Positions 1 to 6,721 of a stretch of 64,000 nt of DNA are shown piece after piece. The stretch comes from Bradyrhizobium nivariense (GTDB lineage Bacteria; Pseudomonadota; Alphaproteobacteria; Rhizobiales; Xanthobacteraceae), in the NCBI RefSeq assembly GCF_029846715.1, contig NZ_JARVWW010000002.1, positions 124,001-188,000 on the forward strand, in the 5' to 3' direction. The stretch's first letter is position 1. Each line of letters opens with the position of its first letter. Below the pieces are notes generated by a model. The model worked only from the letters and a program-made list of their open reading frames with translations. It had not been told where the DNA came from and searched no databases. The position numbers were made by a program, and so were the translations under genes.

Positions 1-39
1 GTGCAAGTCGGAGAAAATTGAGCGAGTCGTTACGGAAGA

Positions 40-333
40 TCAGCTTTCGTATTCGCAGTGAGCTGCTTGATGACGGTGGGAGTCCGGCGCGGATGAATTG
101 GCTCGGAGTTGCGTGAGCTCGTCGTCAACGCCGAAGACTGTTGCACGTCCGTCGGTATGACGCTTCGTCGACACGGTGGCGGTGAAGCGATCGCCATCGA
201 CCTTGCAGGAGCCGTGATACGTCATCAGACTGTCGCAGCCGCAGATCTGTCCGTCTGCGACATGGACGATGCCGGCACCCTGATCGAGCGGCGTCTTGTA
301 CCACCACGCCGCGTAGTTGCCGTCCTTCAGCAT
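40..333 (-). CDS. GrlR-like regulatory domain protein, altered C-terminus
   Basis: Small soluble protein of about 97 residues starting at the Met of MLKDGNYAAWWYKTP. The segments GAGIVHVADGQICGCDS and DGDRFTATVSTKRHT match what I know of the GrlR/T3SS-regulator-like family common in Bradyrhizobium, which are usually slightly longer and continue with a conserved beta-strand after the FGVDE motif. Here, after VFGVDDELTQL, the sequence turns into a Ser/His/Arg-rich tail that does not look like the family, so the 3' end may be frameshifted or replaced. A purine-rich stretch (AAGGGGAGA) about eight bases upstream supports the start at 333 over the in-frame Met at 369. Role in this organism is unknown. 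Confidence 0.6.
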   Translation of the reverse strand: MLKDGNYAAWWYKTPLDQGAGIVHVADGQICGCDSLMTYHGSCKVDGDRFTATVSTKRHTDGRATVFGVDDELTQLRANSSAPDSHRHQAAHCEYES

Positions 334-395
334 GGGAGCAGTCTCCCCTTGGCATTCCCTCGCCAACAATCCGCGCGATTGGTGCTAACAAAGCG

Positions 396-563
396 TTAAT
401 CACGCGGCCCGTGCCAATCCGGGCTGTCCCTGCGCAGCTCGGCTTCAAGCTCCTCGATGATGCTGTGAAGCAGACATGCGGCAAGCGGATCGGTCACTTC
501 CCGTTCCAGACGCCGATAACGCGCGATCTGGAATTCCTGCTCTCTCAACTGCTGCTCTGTCAT
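396..563 (-). CDS. Small hypothetical protein, 55 aa
   Basis: A 56-codon reading frame beginning MTEQQLREQEFQIARYRR and ending in PDWHGPRD before TAA. It is highly charged and predicted mostly helical (Glu/Arg/Leu-rich), with no signal peptide or membrane segment. From memory, proteins of this kind recur in Bradyrhizobium genomes as short uncharacterised proteins. It lies between the GrlR-like gene and two further small genes on the same strand. Function unknown; the call rests on codon use and the helical heptad-like pattern. Confidence 0.55.
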   Translation of the reverse strand: MTEQQLREQEFQIARYRRLEREVTDPLAACLLHSIIEELEAELRRDSPDWHGPRD

Positions 564-701
564 CAAACGGGCCCTCCGACAGATCGACGCGGAGACAGCC
601 GAACAGTTTCGTTAAAGTTTTCGGATCATTCGCTATGGTTTCCGACCGGTAAAGGGCAATGGGGTGTCAAGCTTCGCCCGCGCGCCGGACGCCATTCGAT
701 C

Positions 702-935
702 TCACGGCACTTCGCCGTTCCTGCGACTTCCGCCGATGCTGTGCGGCTTGTTGAGGAAGAACTCCCGGTTGCCCAGAGCCGCCTCCGCGTATTGATCGAT
801 CGCGACCTGGATGGCCTCGATGTGCATCCGGCACCACCCCTCATAGCAAGACAGGCGCCGCGCGTGATCGAGAGCCTTCAGAAACTCAGGCGGCTCCTCC
901 ATGTCGGAGAAATAGGTCACCCTCTCGCCTTTCAT
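702..935 (-). CDS. Small hypothetical protein, 77 aa
   Basis: Encodes MKGERVTYFSDMEEPPEFL followed by a helical segment with Cys-Tyr-Glu-Gly-Trp-Cys and an Asn-Arg-Glu-Phe-Phe-Leu-Asn-Lys-Pro tail. It has no signal peptide. The start codon overlaps the stop of the upstream gene at 932-934 (ATGA), which indicates translational coupling and supports both genes being real. I recall similar short proteins in Bradyrhizobium that are annotated only as hypothetical. The two closely spaced Cys could bind metal, but nothing else supports this. Confidence 0.65.
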   Translation of the reverse strand: MKGERVTYFSDMEEPPEFLKALDHARRLSCYEGWCRMHIEAIQVAIDQYAEAALGNREFFLNKPHSIGGSRRNGEVP

Positions 936-1231
936 GCCTGTGCCACCTCTCGCGGCGGGCGAAGGCGGCGCGGCTCGAGACGAACGCGCGGAGGTGTCGG
1001 CCGCCGCCGCGGAATGAAAAGGCTGGCGACGACGATCGGGTCGGTGTCACCAAGAGCGGTCCGCTCCTGGACGAGACCGCTCATGACGACACGCATCTTC
1101 ATGACCTCCTGGGCCACGAAGGTGCAGTCCTCGTCCCGGTTGATCTGCTCGTGCATGATGGCCTCAGCCTCACGCATACTGACGCGCAACGCTCTGATAA
1201 CTCTGCGGATTTCATTGATTCGGTTGTCCAT
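932..1231 (-). CDS. Small hypothetical protein, 99 aa
   Basis: Starts at MDNRINEIRRVIRALRVSM. The first 65 residues are predicted helical with alternating charge; the C-terminal third is Pro/Arg-rich (FIPRRRPTPPRVRLEPRRL) and probably disordered, suggesting nucleic acid or acidic surface binding. A good Shine-Dalgarno (AAGGAGC) precedes this start, so the much longer upstream in-frame extension to 1696, which runs antisense through the GH1 remnant, is rejected. The stop overlaps the next gene by four bases. No function can be assigned. Confidence 0.65.
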   Translation of the reverse strand: MDNRINEIRRVIRALRVSMREAEAIMHEQINRDEDCTFVAQEVMKMRVVMSGLVQERTALGDTDPIVVASLFIPRRRPTPPRVRLEPRRLRPPREVAQA

Positions 1232-1310
1232 GGCTCGCTCCTTGGCTGGACGGCCAGCATAAGAACAAATCATGAACATTAAGTCAATCGGCCTAAGGTA
1301 GAACGGTTCG

Positions 1311-1712
1311 CTACCGACATCCCACCATGGGCCAGGCGATCGAGAAGCGATAGGCCTTGCAGCCGAGCTCCCTGATGAGAGCGATGTCCTCCTTGTAGCG
1401 ATGGTAATGCTCATTGGCCCGATCGCCATTGGTGCCGTCCTCGATCTTGCCGGGGATGCGGGTGAAGCCGTCCCAGATCGAGGCCCCTCGCCCGTCCTCG
1501 TTGACCGCGCCCTCGACCTGATAGGACGAGGTCGCCGTGCCCCAAACAAAGCCGGCCGGAAAGCCGCCGGCGCTGCGTAGTGTTGATGCTGGCCTTGCGC
1601 TTGCTGCTTCAATGGGACTTGCCATTCCAGCTGCGGACAGCTTCGCGAACTGGCGACGCGAGAACTTGTCCAGCACTGGTACTGCTCCACTTCCATCGTT
1701 CCGGGCCGCCAA
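1311..1712 (-). pseudogene. N-terminal remnant of a secreted GH1 beta-glucosidase
   Basis: The reading frame carries a Tat-type signal ([14 protein letters not shown]) and the N-terminal hallmark of glycoside hydrolase family 1: [19 protein letters not shown], then [22 protein letters not shown] and YRFSIAWP. A full enzyme is about 450-490 residues with catalytic glutamates in TLNEP and ENG motifs. This frame stops after 133 residues, four residues past the SIAWP strand, and none of the catalytic region follows. It is therefore a truncated fragment that cannot be active. The retained Tat signal suggests the parent was exported. Confidence 0.85.
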
Positions 1713-2121
1713 TGACGAGTTCCGGTCGATTTGAGAAGCAGCGTACCTCGCTGTCTCGACTACAACCGACGCTCACATCTGTCGTCTCCGGCGTGGAGCG
1801 CCGATAAAGCATTATCGGACCAAACCATCGTTTAGTTGAATAGAACCCGGCTCCTGATGTCTCATCCCGACGGCTTGCACCGAAGCGGATCGGACGCCCC
1901 CGTGTGGATACCGGGACTTTTCTGTGTCCAAGGCATGAAACTCGCATGACAAGACACCGGGAGATCCGTAACTTTTCGCTTTGAACGCGCACGAGGGGAC
2001 AGGGGTGATTCGCACTGACGTAAGCCCGATGGCGTTGCGTGGTGACCGGCACGGCCAAGATGTCGTTGCCGGCCTCACGCCGAGCGTTTCGTTCGCTCTG
2101 GTGCGCCATGCGCCGCGAGAG
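1713..2121. other. Intergenic, no gene seen
   Basis: No reading frame here has convincing family similarity; the overlapping minus-strand frames through 1609-2156 have an amino-acid composition typical of chance frames in GC-rich DNA. It may hold the promoter of the M48 peptidase gene. Confidence 0.5.
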
Positions 2122-3072
2122 ATGCTGCGCGTTTTACGGTGCGGCCCTGCCGTCACCGTGGAGATCTACTGGCCGTCGGGAGAGGCAGGCCTCTTCCTGC
2201 GGTGCCGTATCGAGCTGAGCTCGAGAGACCAGTGGCGGTTCCGGCACCGGCGGCACGCCCATCAGGCTGCGAACCATCAATCATCTCAATTGGCGATCCT
2301 TGCCATGACATTGCTGCTCGCCGTCTGCGGCTGGAGCGTCGGCGGAGCCGAGGGCATGCAGCGGGCGCTGTTGGGAAGCACGCCCCGTCCCGACGAAACG
2401 GTCATCTCGCGCGAGAACGTGTATCGCTGGTTCGGTGCCCGCCTGCTGTCCCCTGCCGAGGTGCCGGACCTGTTCGCCATTCTGGCAAGAGTTTGCGGCC
2501 GGGCCGGGCTGGTGCGATTGCCGGATCTCTATTGCCTGCCGGCACCGCGCGACATGAATGCCTATGCGCTCGGCGGACCGGAACGCAGTGCCATCGTGTT
2601 AACCGAGGGCCTGCTCCGCGGCCTGACGCGCGACGAGATTGCCGGGATATTGGCTCATGAAGTCGCTCATATCCGCAACAATGACGCCTGGACGATGGGC
2701 TGGGCGACAGCATTGCGACGCGCGATCGATTGGACCTCGCTCGCTGGTCTCGCGCAGTTGCGAACCAGCCATCATCACGGTGGCATGACATCGAGCCGGC
2801 CATTGGCGATGCTGCTGAGCACAGCGCCAATGCTCGGCCAGCTCCTCGGACTTGCTCTGTCGCGCGTTCGCGAACTGGATGCAGATGCAACGGCGCTCGA
2901 ACTGACCGGCGACTCGCGAGCGCTCATCGCCGCACTCGACAAGCTGGAGCGCCATCACACCGGCTCTGCACCAAGCCGCACGTCCGCATTCGTGCATGAT
3001 CCGGCGCGCTTGCTTCGCAGCCATCCCGCCACCTCCGAGCGCGTCGGCACATTGCTCAACCTCGCCTATTAG
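2122..3072 (+). CDS. M48 family zinc metalloprotease, HtpX-like
   Basis: Membrane-associated metallopeptidase. The motif LAHEVAHIRNND (first zinc His near nt 2656) is the HExxH zinc site, and SRVRELDADATALELTGD supplies the third ligand Glu and following Asp of the M48 family. A hydrophobic segment MTLLLAVCGWSV lies at the N-terminus; a second hydrophobic stretch around LAMLLSTAPMLGQLLGLAL follows the active site. Such proteins degrade misfolded membrane proteins. The start is uncertain: the frame is open from 1981, Met codons lie at 2122 and 2305, and none has a strong ribosome site. Family alignments I recall would include the RRHAHQAANHQ segment before the first membrane helix, favouring a start upstream of 2305. 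Confidence 0.8.
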   Translation: MLRVLRCGPAVTVEIYWPSGEAGLFLRCRIELSSRDQWRFRHRRHAHQAANHQSSQLAILAMTLLLAVCGWSVGGAEGMQRALLGSTPRPDETVISRENVYRWFGARLLSPAEVPDLFAILARVCGRAGLVRLPDLYCLPAPRDMNAYALGGPERSAIVLTEGLLRGLTRDEIAGILAHEVAHIRNNDAWTMGWATALRRAIDWTSLAGLAQLRTSHHHGGMTSSRPLAMLLSTAPMLGQLLGLALSRVRELDADATALELTGDSRALIAALDKLERHHTGSAPSRTSAFVHDPARLLRSHPATSERVGTLLNLAY

Positions 3073-3607
3073 CATTCGCTGAAGTTGGCACCGATGCACA
3101 TCGGAAGGCTCGCTAACCAGGCAAAGAGTGCTGACGAAAATCCGCGCGGCTTGAAATTTTTGCGAAAGCTGATTGCCGCCAAAATATCGCCGCGCTTTCG
3201 CGAAACTATTTCGACGTGAGTACGTTCTCCGCGTCTCTGCTCATTGCAGAACGGGAGAGACCAGCGTAATTGCCAAGCGTCTGAGCGGACGTAGGACATA
3301 AACAATAAATCGCTGGCCACCGTGCCAGTGAGGAAAATCCGCTCCCATATCTTTCGACGGCTATCATTAGCCGCTCTAAAACATTTCACCGTCGGCTTGT
3401 CACCTTGAGGGGACGCAACTCGCGCCTCCCAGGCAGACGATATTGCTTGATTGCTTGCGGCTGAAACTTTCGTGCCAAGCATTTGAACTTGAAGGTCCAA
3501 CGCCGACGCACCGGCGTGACGAACCGCCATTTCCAGCGAAGGGGTCGCACATGCGACCGGCCTTGGCAGGATTTTGGGCTGAGGGCACCACCATCGGAGA
3601 TCAAGCG
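3073..3607. other. Intergenic, no gene seen; upstream region of the repeat-protein cassette
   Basis: No frame has recognisable protein similarity. The stretch just before 3608 holds the ribosome site GGAGA of the repeat protein and presumably its promoter. Base composition is lower in GC than the flanking genes, as expected of non-coding DNA. Confidence 0.45.
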
Positions 3608-4366
3608 ATGACCTATTATGACACCCTGCAACAGAACCTCGCGCATGGTTCGCCATTCGGCCAGTTCGGTCCGCAACAATGGGGATCGGGAGCTTTCGGT
3701 GCGCAAGGCGGCCAACAGTATGGAGGCGGCGGTCTCGGATTGGGCCAGGCGGCCTATGGACAGCAATACGGACAGTTCGGCGGTCAGCCGACCTTTGGCG
3801 CGTTTGGATATGGCCCCGCCGGAGGCGGACAAATGGGCTGGGGTCAGCAACCCTGGGGCGGACAACAACGCCAGCTTTCGCAGCAGGACGTGAGCGAGGT
3901 CGTGCGGCAATTAATACCGGCGCTGCCTCAAATTCTCGCGCAAGCTCAAACTCCGTTCGCAGGAATGGGCTATGCGGCTTACGGCCAGGCGCCGCGGCAG
4001 CTAAGTCCGCAAGACGTGAGCGAGGTCGTGCGGCAGATCCTGCCCATCGTGCCGCAGATCGTGGGAATGCTGCAAAGCCAGCCCCAAATGCAGCATTCGG
4101 CCATGCATGGCGGTATCGGTCAGGGTCAGTTCGGAGGCCCCGGTCAATTCGGTCTCGGCTATCCCACGCAGACTCAGCCAGCGCAGATGTGGGGTTCGCA
4201 GTTCGGCGCGCCGCAGTTCCAGGCGGCATTCGGCGGTCCGACGGGCTTGGGCCAGCAGCGACAGCTGACGCAGCAAGACGTCGCCGACATCACCCGCCAG
4301 CTGATCGGCGTCATTCCCCAGGTCATCGGCAACCTTCAGGCCTACGGCCAGCAGCGGATGATCTGA
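3608..4366 (+). CDS. Gln/Gly-rich protein with three amphipathic repeats
   Basis: A 252-residue protein starting MTYYDTLQQN. Residues 15-85 are low-complexity Gly/Gln/Phe/Tyr. Three related units follow: RQLSQQDVSEVVRQLIPALP (from residue 88), RQLSPQDVSEVVRQILPIVP (from 130) and RQLTQQDVADITRQLIGVIP (from 218), separated by Gly/Gln/Pro/Phe linkers. Each unit looks like a capped amphipathic helix. No signal peptide or membrane segment is seen. It is followed by a small helical protein and a subtilisin-like protease on the same strand, so it could be a structural, phase-separating or secreted polymer, or a substrate of the protease. The family is unknown to me. The start at 3608 has GGAGA upstream; the longer frame from 3443 lacks coding character. 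Confidence 0.75.
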   Translation: MTYYDTLQQNLAHGSPFGQFGPQQWGSGAFGAQGGQQYGGGGLGLGQAAYGQQYGQFGGQPTFGAFGYGPAGGGQMGWGQQPWGGQQRQLSQQDVSEVVRQLIPALPQILAQAQTPFAGMGYAAYGQAPRQLSPQDVSEVVRQILPIVPQIVGMLQSQPQMQHSAMHGGIGQGQFGGPGQFGLGYPTQTQPAQMWGSQFGAPQFQAAFGGPTGLGQQRQLTQQDVADITRQLIGVIPQVIGNLQAYGQQRMI

Positions 4367-4377
4367 CCGCGCGGTAA

Positions 4378-4410
4378 GGCGCGACCGCCGTCCAAAGCGG
4401 CGGTCGCGCC
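4378..4410 (+). terminator. Perfect 13-bp stem hairpin between repeat protein and helper
   Basis: GGCGCGACCGCCG and its exact complement flank a seven-base loop just after the repeat-protein stop codon. There is no T-run, so it may be an attenuator or an mRNA 3'-end stabiliser giving more repeat protein than downstream products, rather than a full terminator. Confidence 0.6.
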
Positions 4411-4447
4411 TCGCCCTTGCGCATGCTTCCTCCGAAGGAGACCCCTC

Positions 4448-4906
4448 ATGTCGGATTCCAATCCCTCCGCCGCATCGGCGTCACAGCGCCACTTACCAGA
4501 CATTCAGCAGCTCGTGGGCCTGCTTGGCAATTTGATGCCGCTGCTCTTGCGCCTGCAGTCGCAAGGGTTCGAGCAGCCGTTCCGAACCGTGCCCGGCAAC
4601 TTCCCGATGCCGAACCCGGTGCTCGATCATCAGGCTGCGGAAAACATGATCGGAGACATGATCGCAGAATCATTGCGTTCGCTCTCTGCCTATCTCGAGG
4701 CCAACGCTGTACAGCATGCGGGCCTGGAAAACTGCGTCTCGGTCGTCACCCAGGCAGCCAACAAGTTTACCGAGCGGGATTTTGCGCAGGCCTTCAACCT
4801 GATCTATTTCGCCTATCGCGCGATCGAAGCCGCCCGCGCGGCCGATCCCCGCATTCCGTTGCTGAGACAGGCTTCGATCGATCGCACGCAATCTTCTATC
4901 CACTGA
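4448..4906 (+). CDS. Small helical protein of the repeat-protein/protease cassette
   Basis: A 152-residue protein preceded by a strong Shine-Dalgarno (GAAGGAG). The N-terminal part contains LPDIQQLVGLLGNLMPLLLRL, which resembles the repeats of the upstream protein (polar Gln/Asp start, then an aliphatic helix with a Pro). Residues 65-140 appear to be an alpha-helical bundle (AAENMIGDMIAESLRSL, FTERDFAQAFNLIYFAYRAI). No signal peptide. It sits 81 bp after the repeat protein and 18 bp before the protease, so an operon is likely. It could pair with the repeat protein through the shared helix type. Function unknown. Confidence 0.75.
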   Translation: MSDSNPSAASASQRHLPDIQQLVGLLGNLMPLLLRLQSQGFEQPFRTVPGNFPMPNPVLDHQAAENMIGDMIAESLRSLSAYLEANAVQHAGLENCVSVVTQAANKFTERDFAQAFNLIYFAYRAIEAARAADPRIPLLRQASIDRTQSSIH

Positions 4907-4924
4907 AATCAAGGAGGCGACGCC

Positions 4925-6700
4925 ATGGCAACAGGTCCAGATGATGCGCGACCGACCTCGAGCGACAATCGACGCAAACCAGTGCGCAGCACTCAATACA
5001 TGATCGCGCCGGCGAGCGCCGGCATCAGCGCTCAAACGCTGGCCGAACAACTCAACCAGTTCGGCAACATCCTGTGGACCCACGACCAGCGCGGCGTCAG
5101 TGGCCCGCCAATTGCGGTCGTGCGCATGCCCGACGAAGCCGCCGCCGCCTTGCGCCGCTCTACCGCCGGCAGCTTGATCATCGAGCCGGACAGCCATCTG
5201 CGCGCTGCATCCTTTGCCGGCCCGGCCTCCTCTTTCATCCCGGCGGCCACGACGATGACCGCACTCGGGCCGGACTTCAAGGTGACGATCCGGGTCCTCA
5301 GCGAAACAGGTGCGCCTGTGGAAAAAGCAACTGTGCAGCTCGTCGGCGAGCAGTCGTCGGCTCAAGGACGGACGGACCGTGATGGCAACGTCGATCTGAC
5401 GCTGCCGGACGAAGTGCCGGAAACAATCGCCGTCATTTTCGTCAGCGCACGCTCCGGCCATTGGGGCTTGTGGCAACAGCGGCCGAATATCGAGATCGAT
5501 GCGGCGAACACCTTCACCCTGAAACCGTTGCCGCTGCCTGGCGGGCTCGATTGGGGCGGCGAAGCGATGCGCTTCGATCAGATTCCCGACCACTGCCGTG
5601 GCGCTGACGTCAAGATCGCGCTCATCGACAGCGGCGTGGCGACCAGCCACAAGCAATTGGCTGACATCAAGCACGGTATCGATGCCCGACGTGGCGAAGA
5701 TCGCTCATGGTCAAAGGACGTCACTGGCCACGGCACGCCTTGCGCAGGTATCATCAATGCGGCTGCGCAGGCAGATCGCGGTATCCGCGGCTACGCCCCG
5801 GACAGCGAGCTGCATGTTTGCAAGCTTCGTCTGGATGCCCGTTGCAGCGACTTGATCGCGGCGCTCGATGATTGCCTGCAAAACGGCATCGACGTGGCGT
5901 GCGTCGGAGTCGGTTGCGAGCGTGGCTCCGTGCTGGTTGAGCAGCACATTGCCATGGCCAAGCAGCAAGGAGTCAGCATCATTGCCGCTGCCGGCAACTC
6001 CGGAGAGGGCGTACTGTTTCCAGCCTGTTCCCCGCATGTCATGGCCGTCGGTGCGGTCGGACGGATGGGAAGCTTCGCGGAAGACAGTCCGCAGGCGGCG
6101 CAGGCCGCAGCCGCCGCTGCGGCGGCGGGCGGGTTGTTTGTACCGCCGTTTTCCTGCCGCGGGTCCGAACTCGACCTGTGCGCGCCCGGTGTTGCGGTCA
6201 TTGCCTGCCAGTCGCCGGACGGCTACGCCGTCTGCGACGGCACCTCGCTCGCAGCGGCTCACGTTGCCGCGCTTGCGGCCTTGATCCTCGCCGACCACGC
6301 CGACTTCAAGGGCAGCTTCATCGCCAAGGATGCCCACCGGGTCGAACGGCTGTTTCAAATTCTGAAGGAGACGGCGCAGCCCATCGGCCATCCATGGCAG
6401 ACCGGGGCCGGGTTGCCGGATGCAGCCCGCGCGCTGGGCGTCTGGTCCGATCAGCGGCCCCTTGCCATGCCTCTGAATGCCGGACTGCGCGAGATGCGCA
6501 GCGCCATTCGGCAGCTCGATCGGATTCCATTCGGCGCAAGCCAGGCGATGATATTCGAGCCGCCACGCGGCCCGGCCAACGTGACCCGGCTCCCGTTGAA
6601 TCCGGCCCCTCTGGCGTTCCAGGCTGCCGGCGGGGGAACAGCGACGGTGCATGAACTCAGAGCAGCGATGGCGCTCGCGGGTCTAGCGGACGGACCGTAG
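4925..6700 (+). CDS. Subtilisin-like (S8) serine protease with N-terminal propeptide-like and Ig-like domains
   Basis: A 591-residue S8 peptidase. The catalytic triad is visible: D235 in ALIDSG, H269 in GHGTPCAGI and S441 in GTSLAAAH, with oxyanion N358 in AAAGNSGEG. Residues 20-95 resemble an I9-type propeptide (QYMIAPASAG, AVVRMPDEAAAALRRS), and 110-205 a carboxypeptidase-regulatory-like beta sandwich (FKVTIRVLSETGAPVEKATV). The propeptide-like domain lacks a preceding signal peptide, so the enzyme is probably cytoplasmic or leaves by another route. An Ala-rich insertion (QAAQAAAAAAAAGG) lies between N358 and S441. Strong ribosome site AAGGAGG. Its tight linkage to the repeat protein suggests that protein or the helper is a substrate, which is inference. 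Confidence 0.88.
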   Translation: MATGPDDARPTSSDNRRKPVRSTQYMIAPASAGISAQTLAEQLNQFGNILWTHDQRGVSGPPIAVVRMPDEAAAALRRSTAGSLIIEPDSHLRAASFAGPASSFIPAATTMTALGPDFKVTIRVLSETGAPVEKATVQLVGEQSSAQGRTDRDGNVDLTLPDEVPETIAVIFVSARSGHWGLWQQRPNIEIDAANTFTLKPLPLPGGLDWGGEAMRFDQIPDHCRGADVKIALIDSGVATSHKQLADIKHGIDARRGEDRSWSKDVTGHGTPCAGIINAAAQADRGIRGYAPDSELHVCKLRLDARCSDLIAALDDCLQNGIDVACVGVGCERGSVLVEQHIAMAKQQGVSIIAAAGNSGEGVLFPACSPHVMAVGAVGRMGSFAEDSPQAAQAAAAAAAAGGLFVPPFSCRGSELDLCAPGVAVIACQSPDGYAVCDGTSLAAAHVAALAALILADHADFKGSFIAKDAHRVERLFQILKETAQPIGHPWQTGAGLPDAARALGVWSDQRPLAMPLNAGLREMRSAIRQLDRIPFGASQAMIFEPPRGPANVTRLPLNPAPLAFQAAGGGTATVHELRAAMALAGLADGP

Positions 6701-6721
6701 AGGATGATTGGGCCCCCCGTC

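Noticed and set aside
1609..2156. Minus-strand frames of 166 and 114 residues
   Set aside because: Overlap each other in different frames, no family similarity, no ribosome site.
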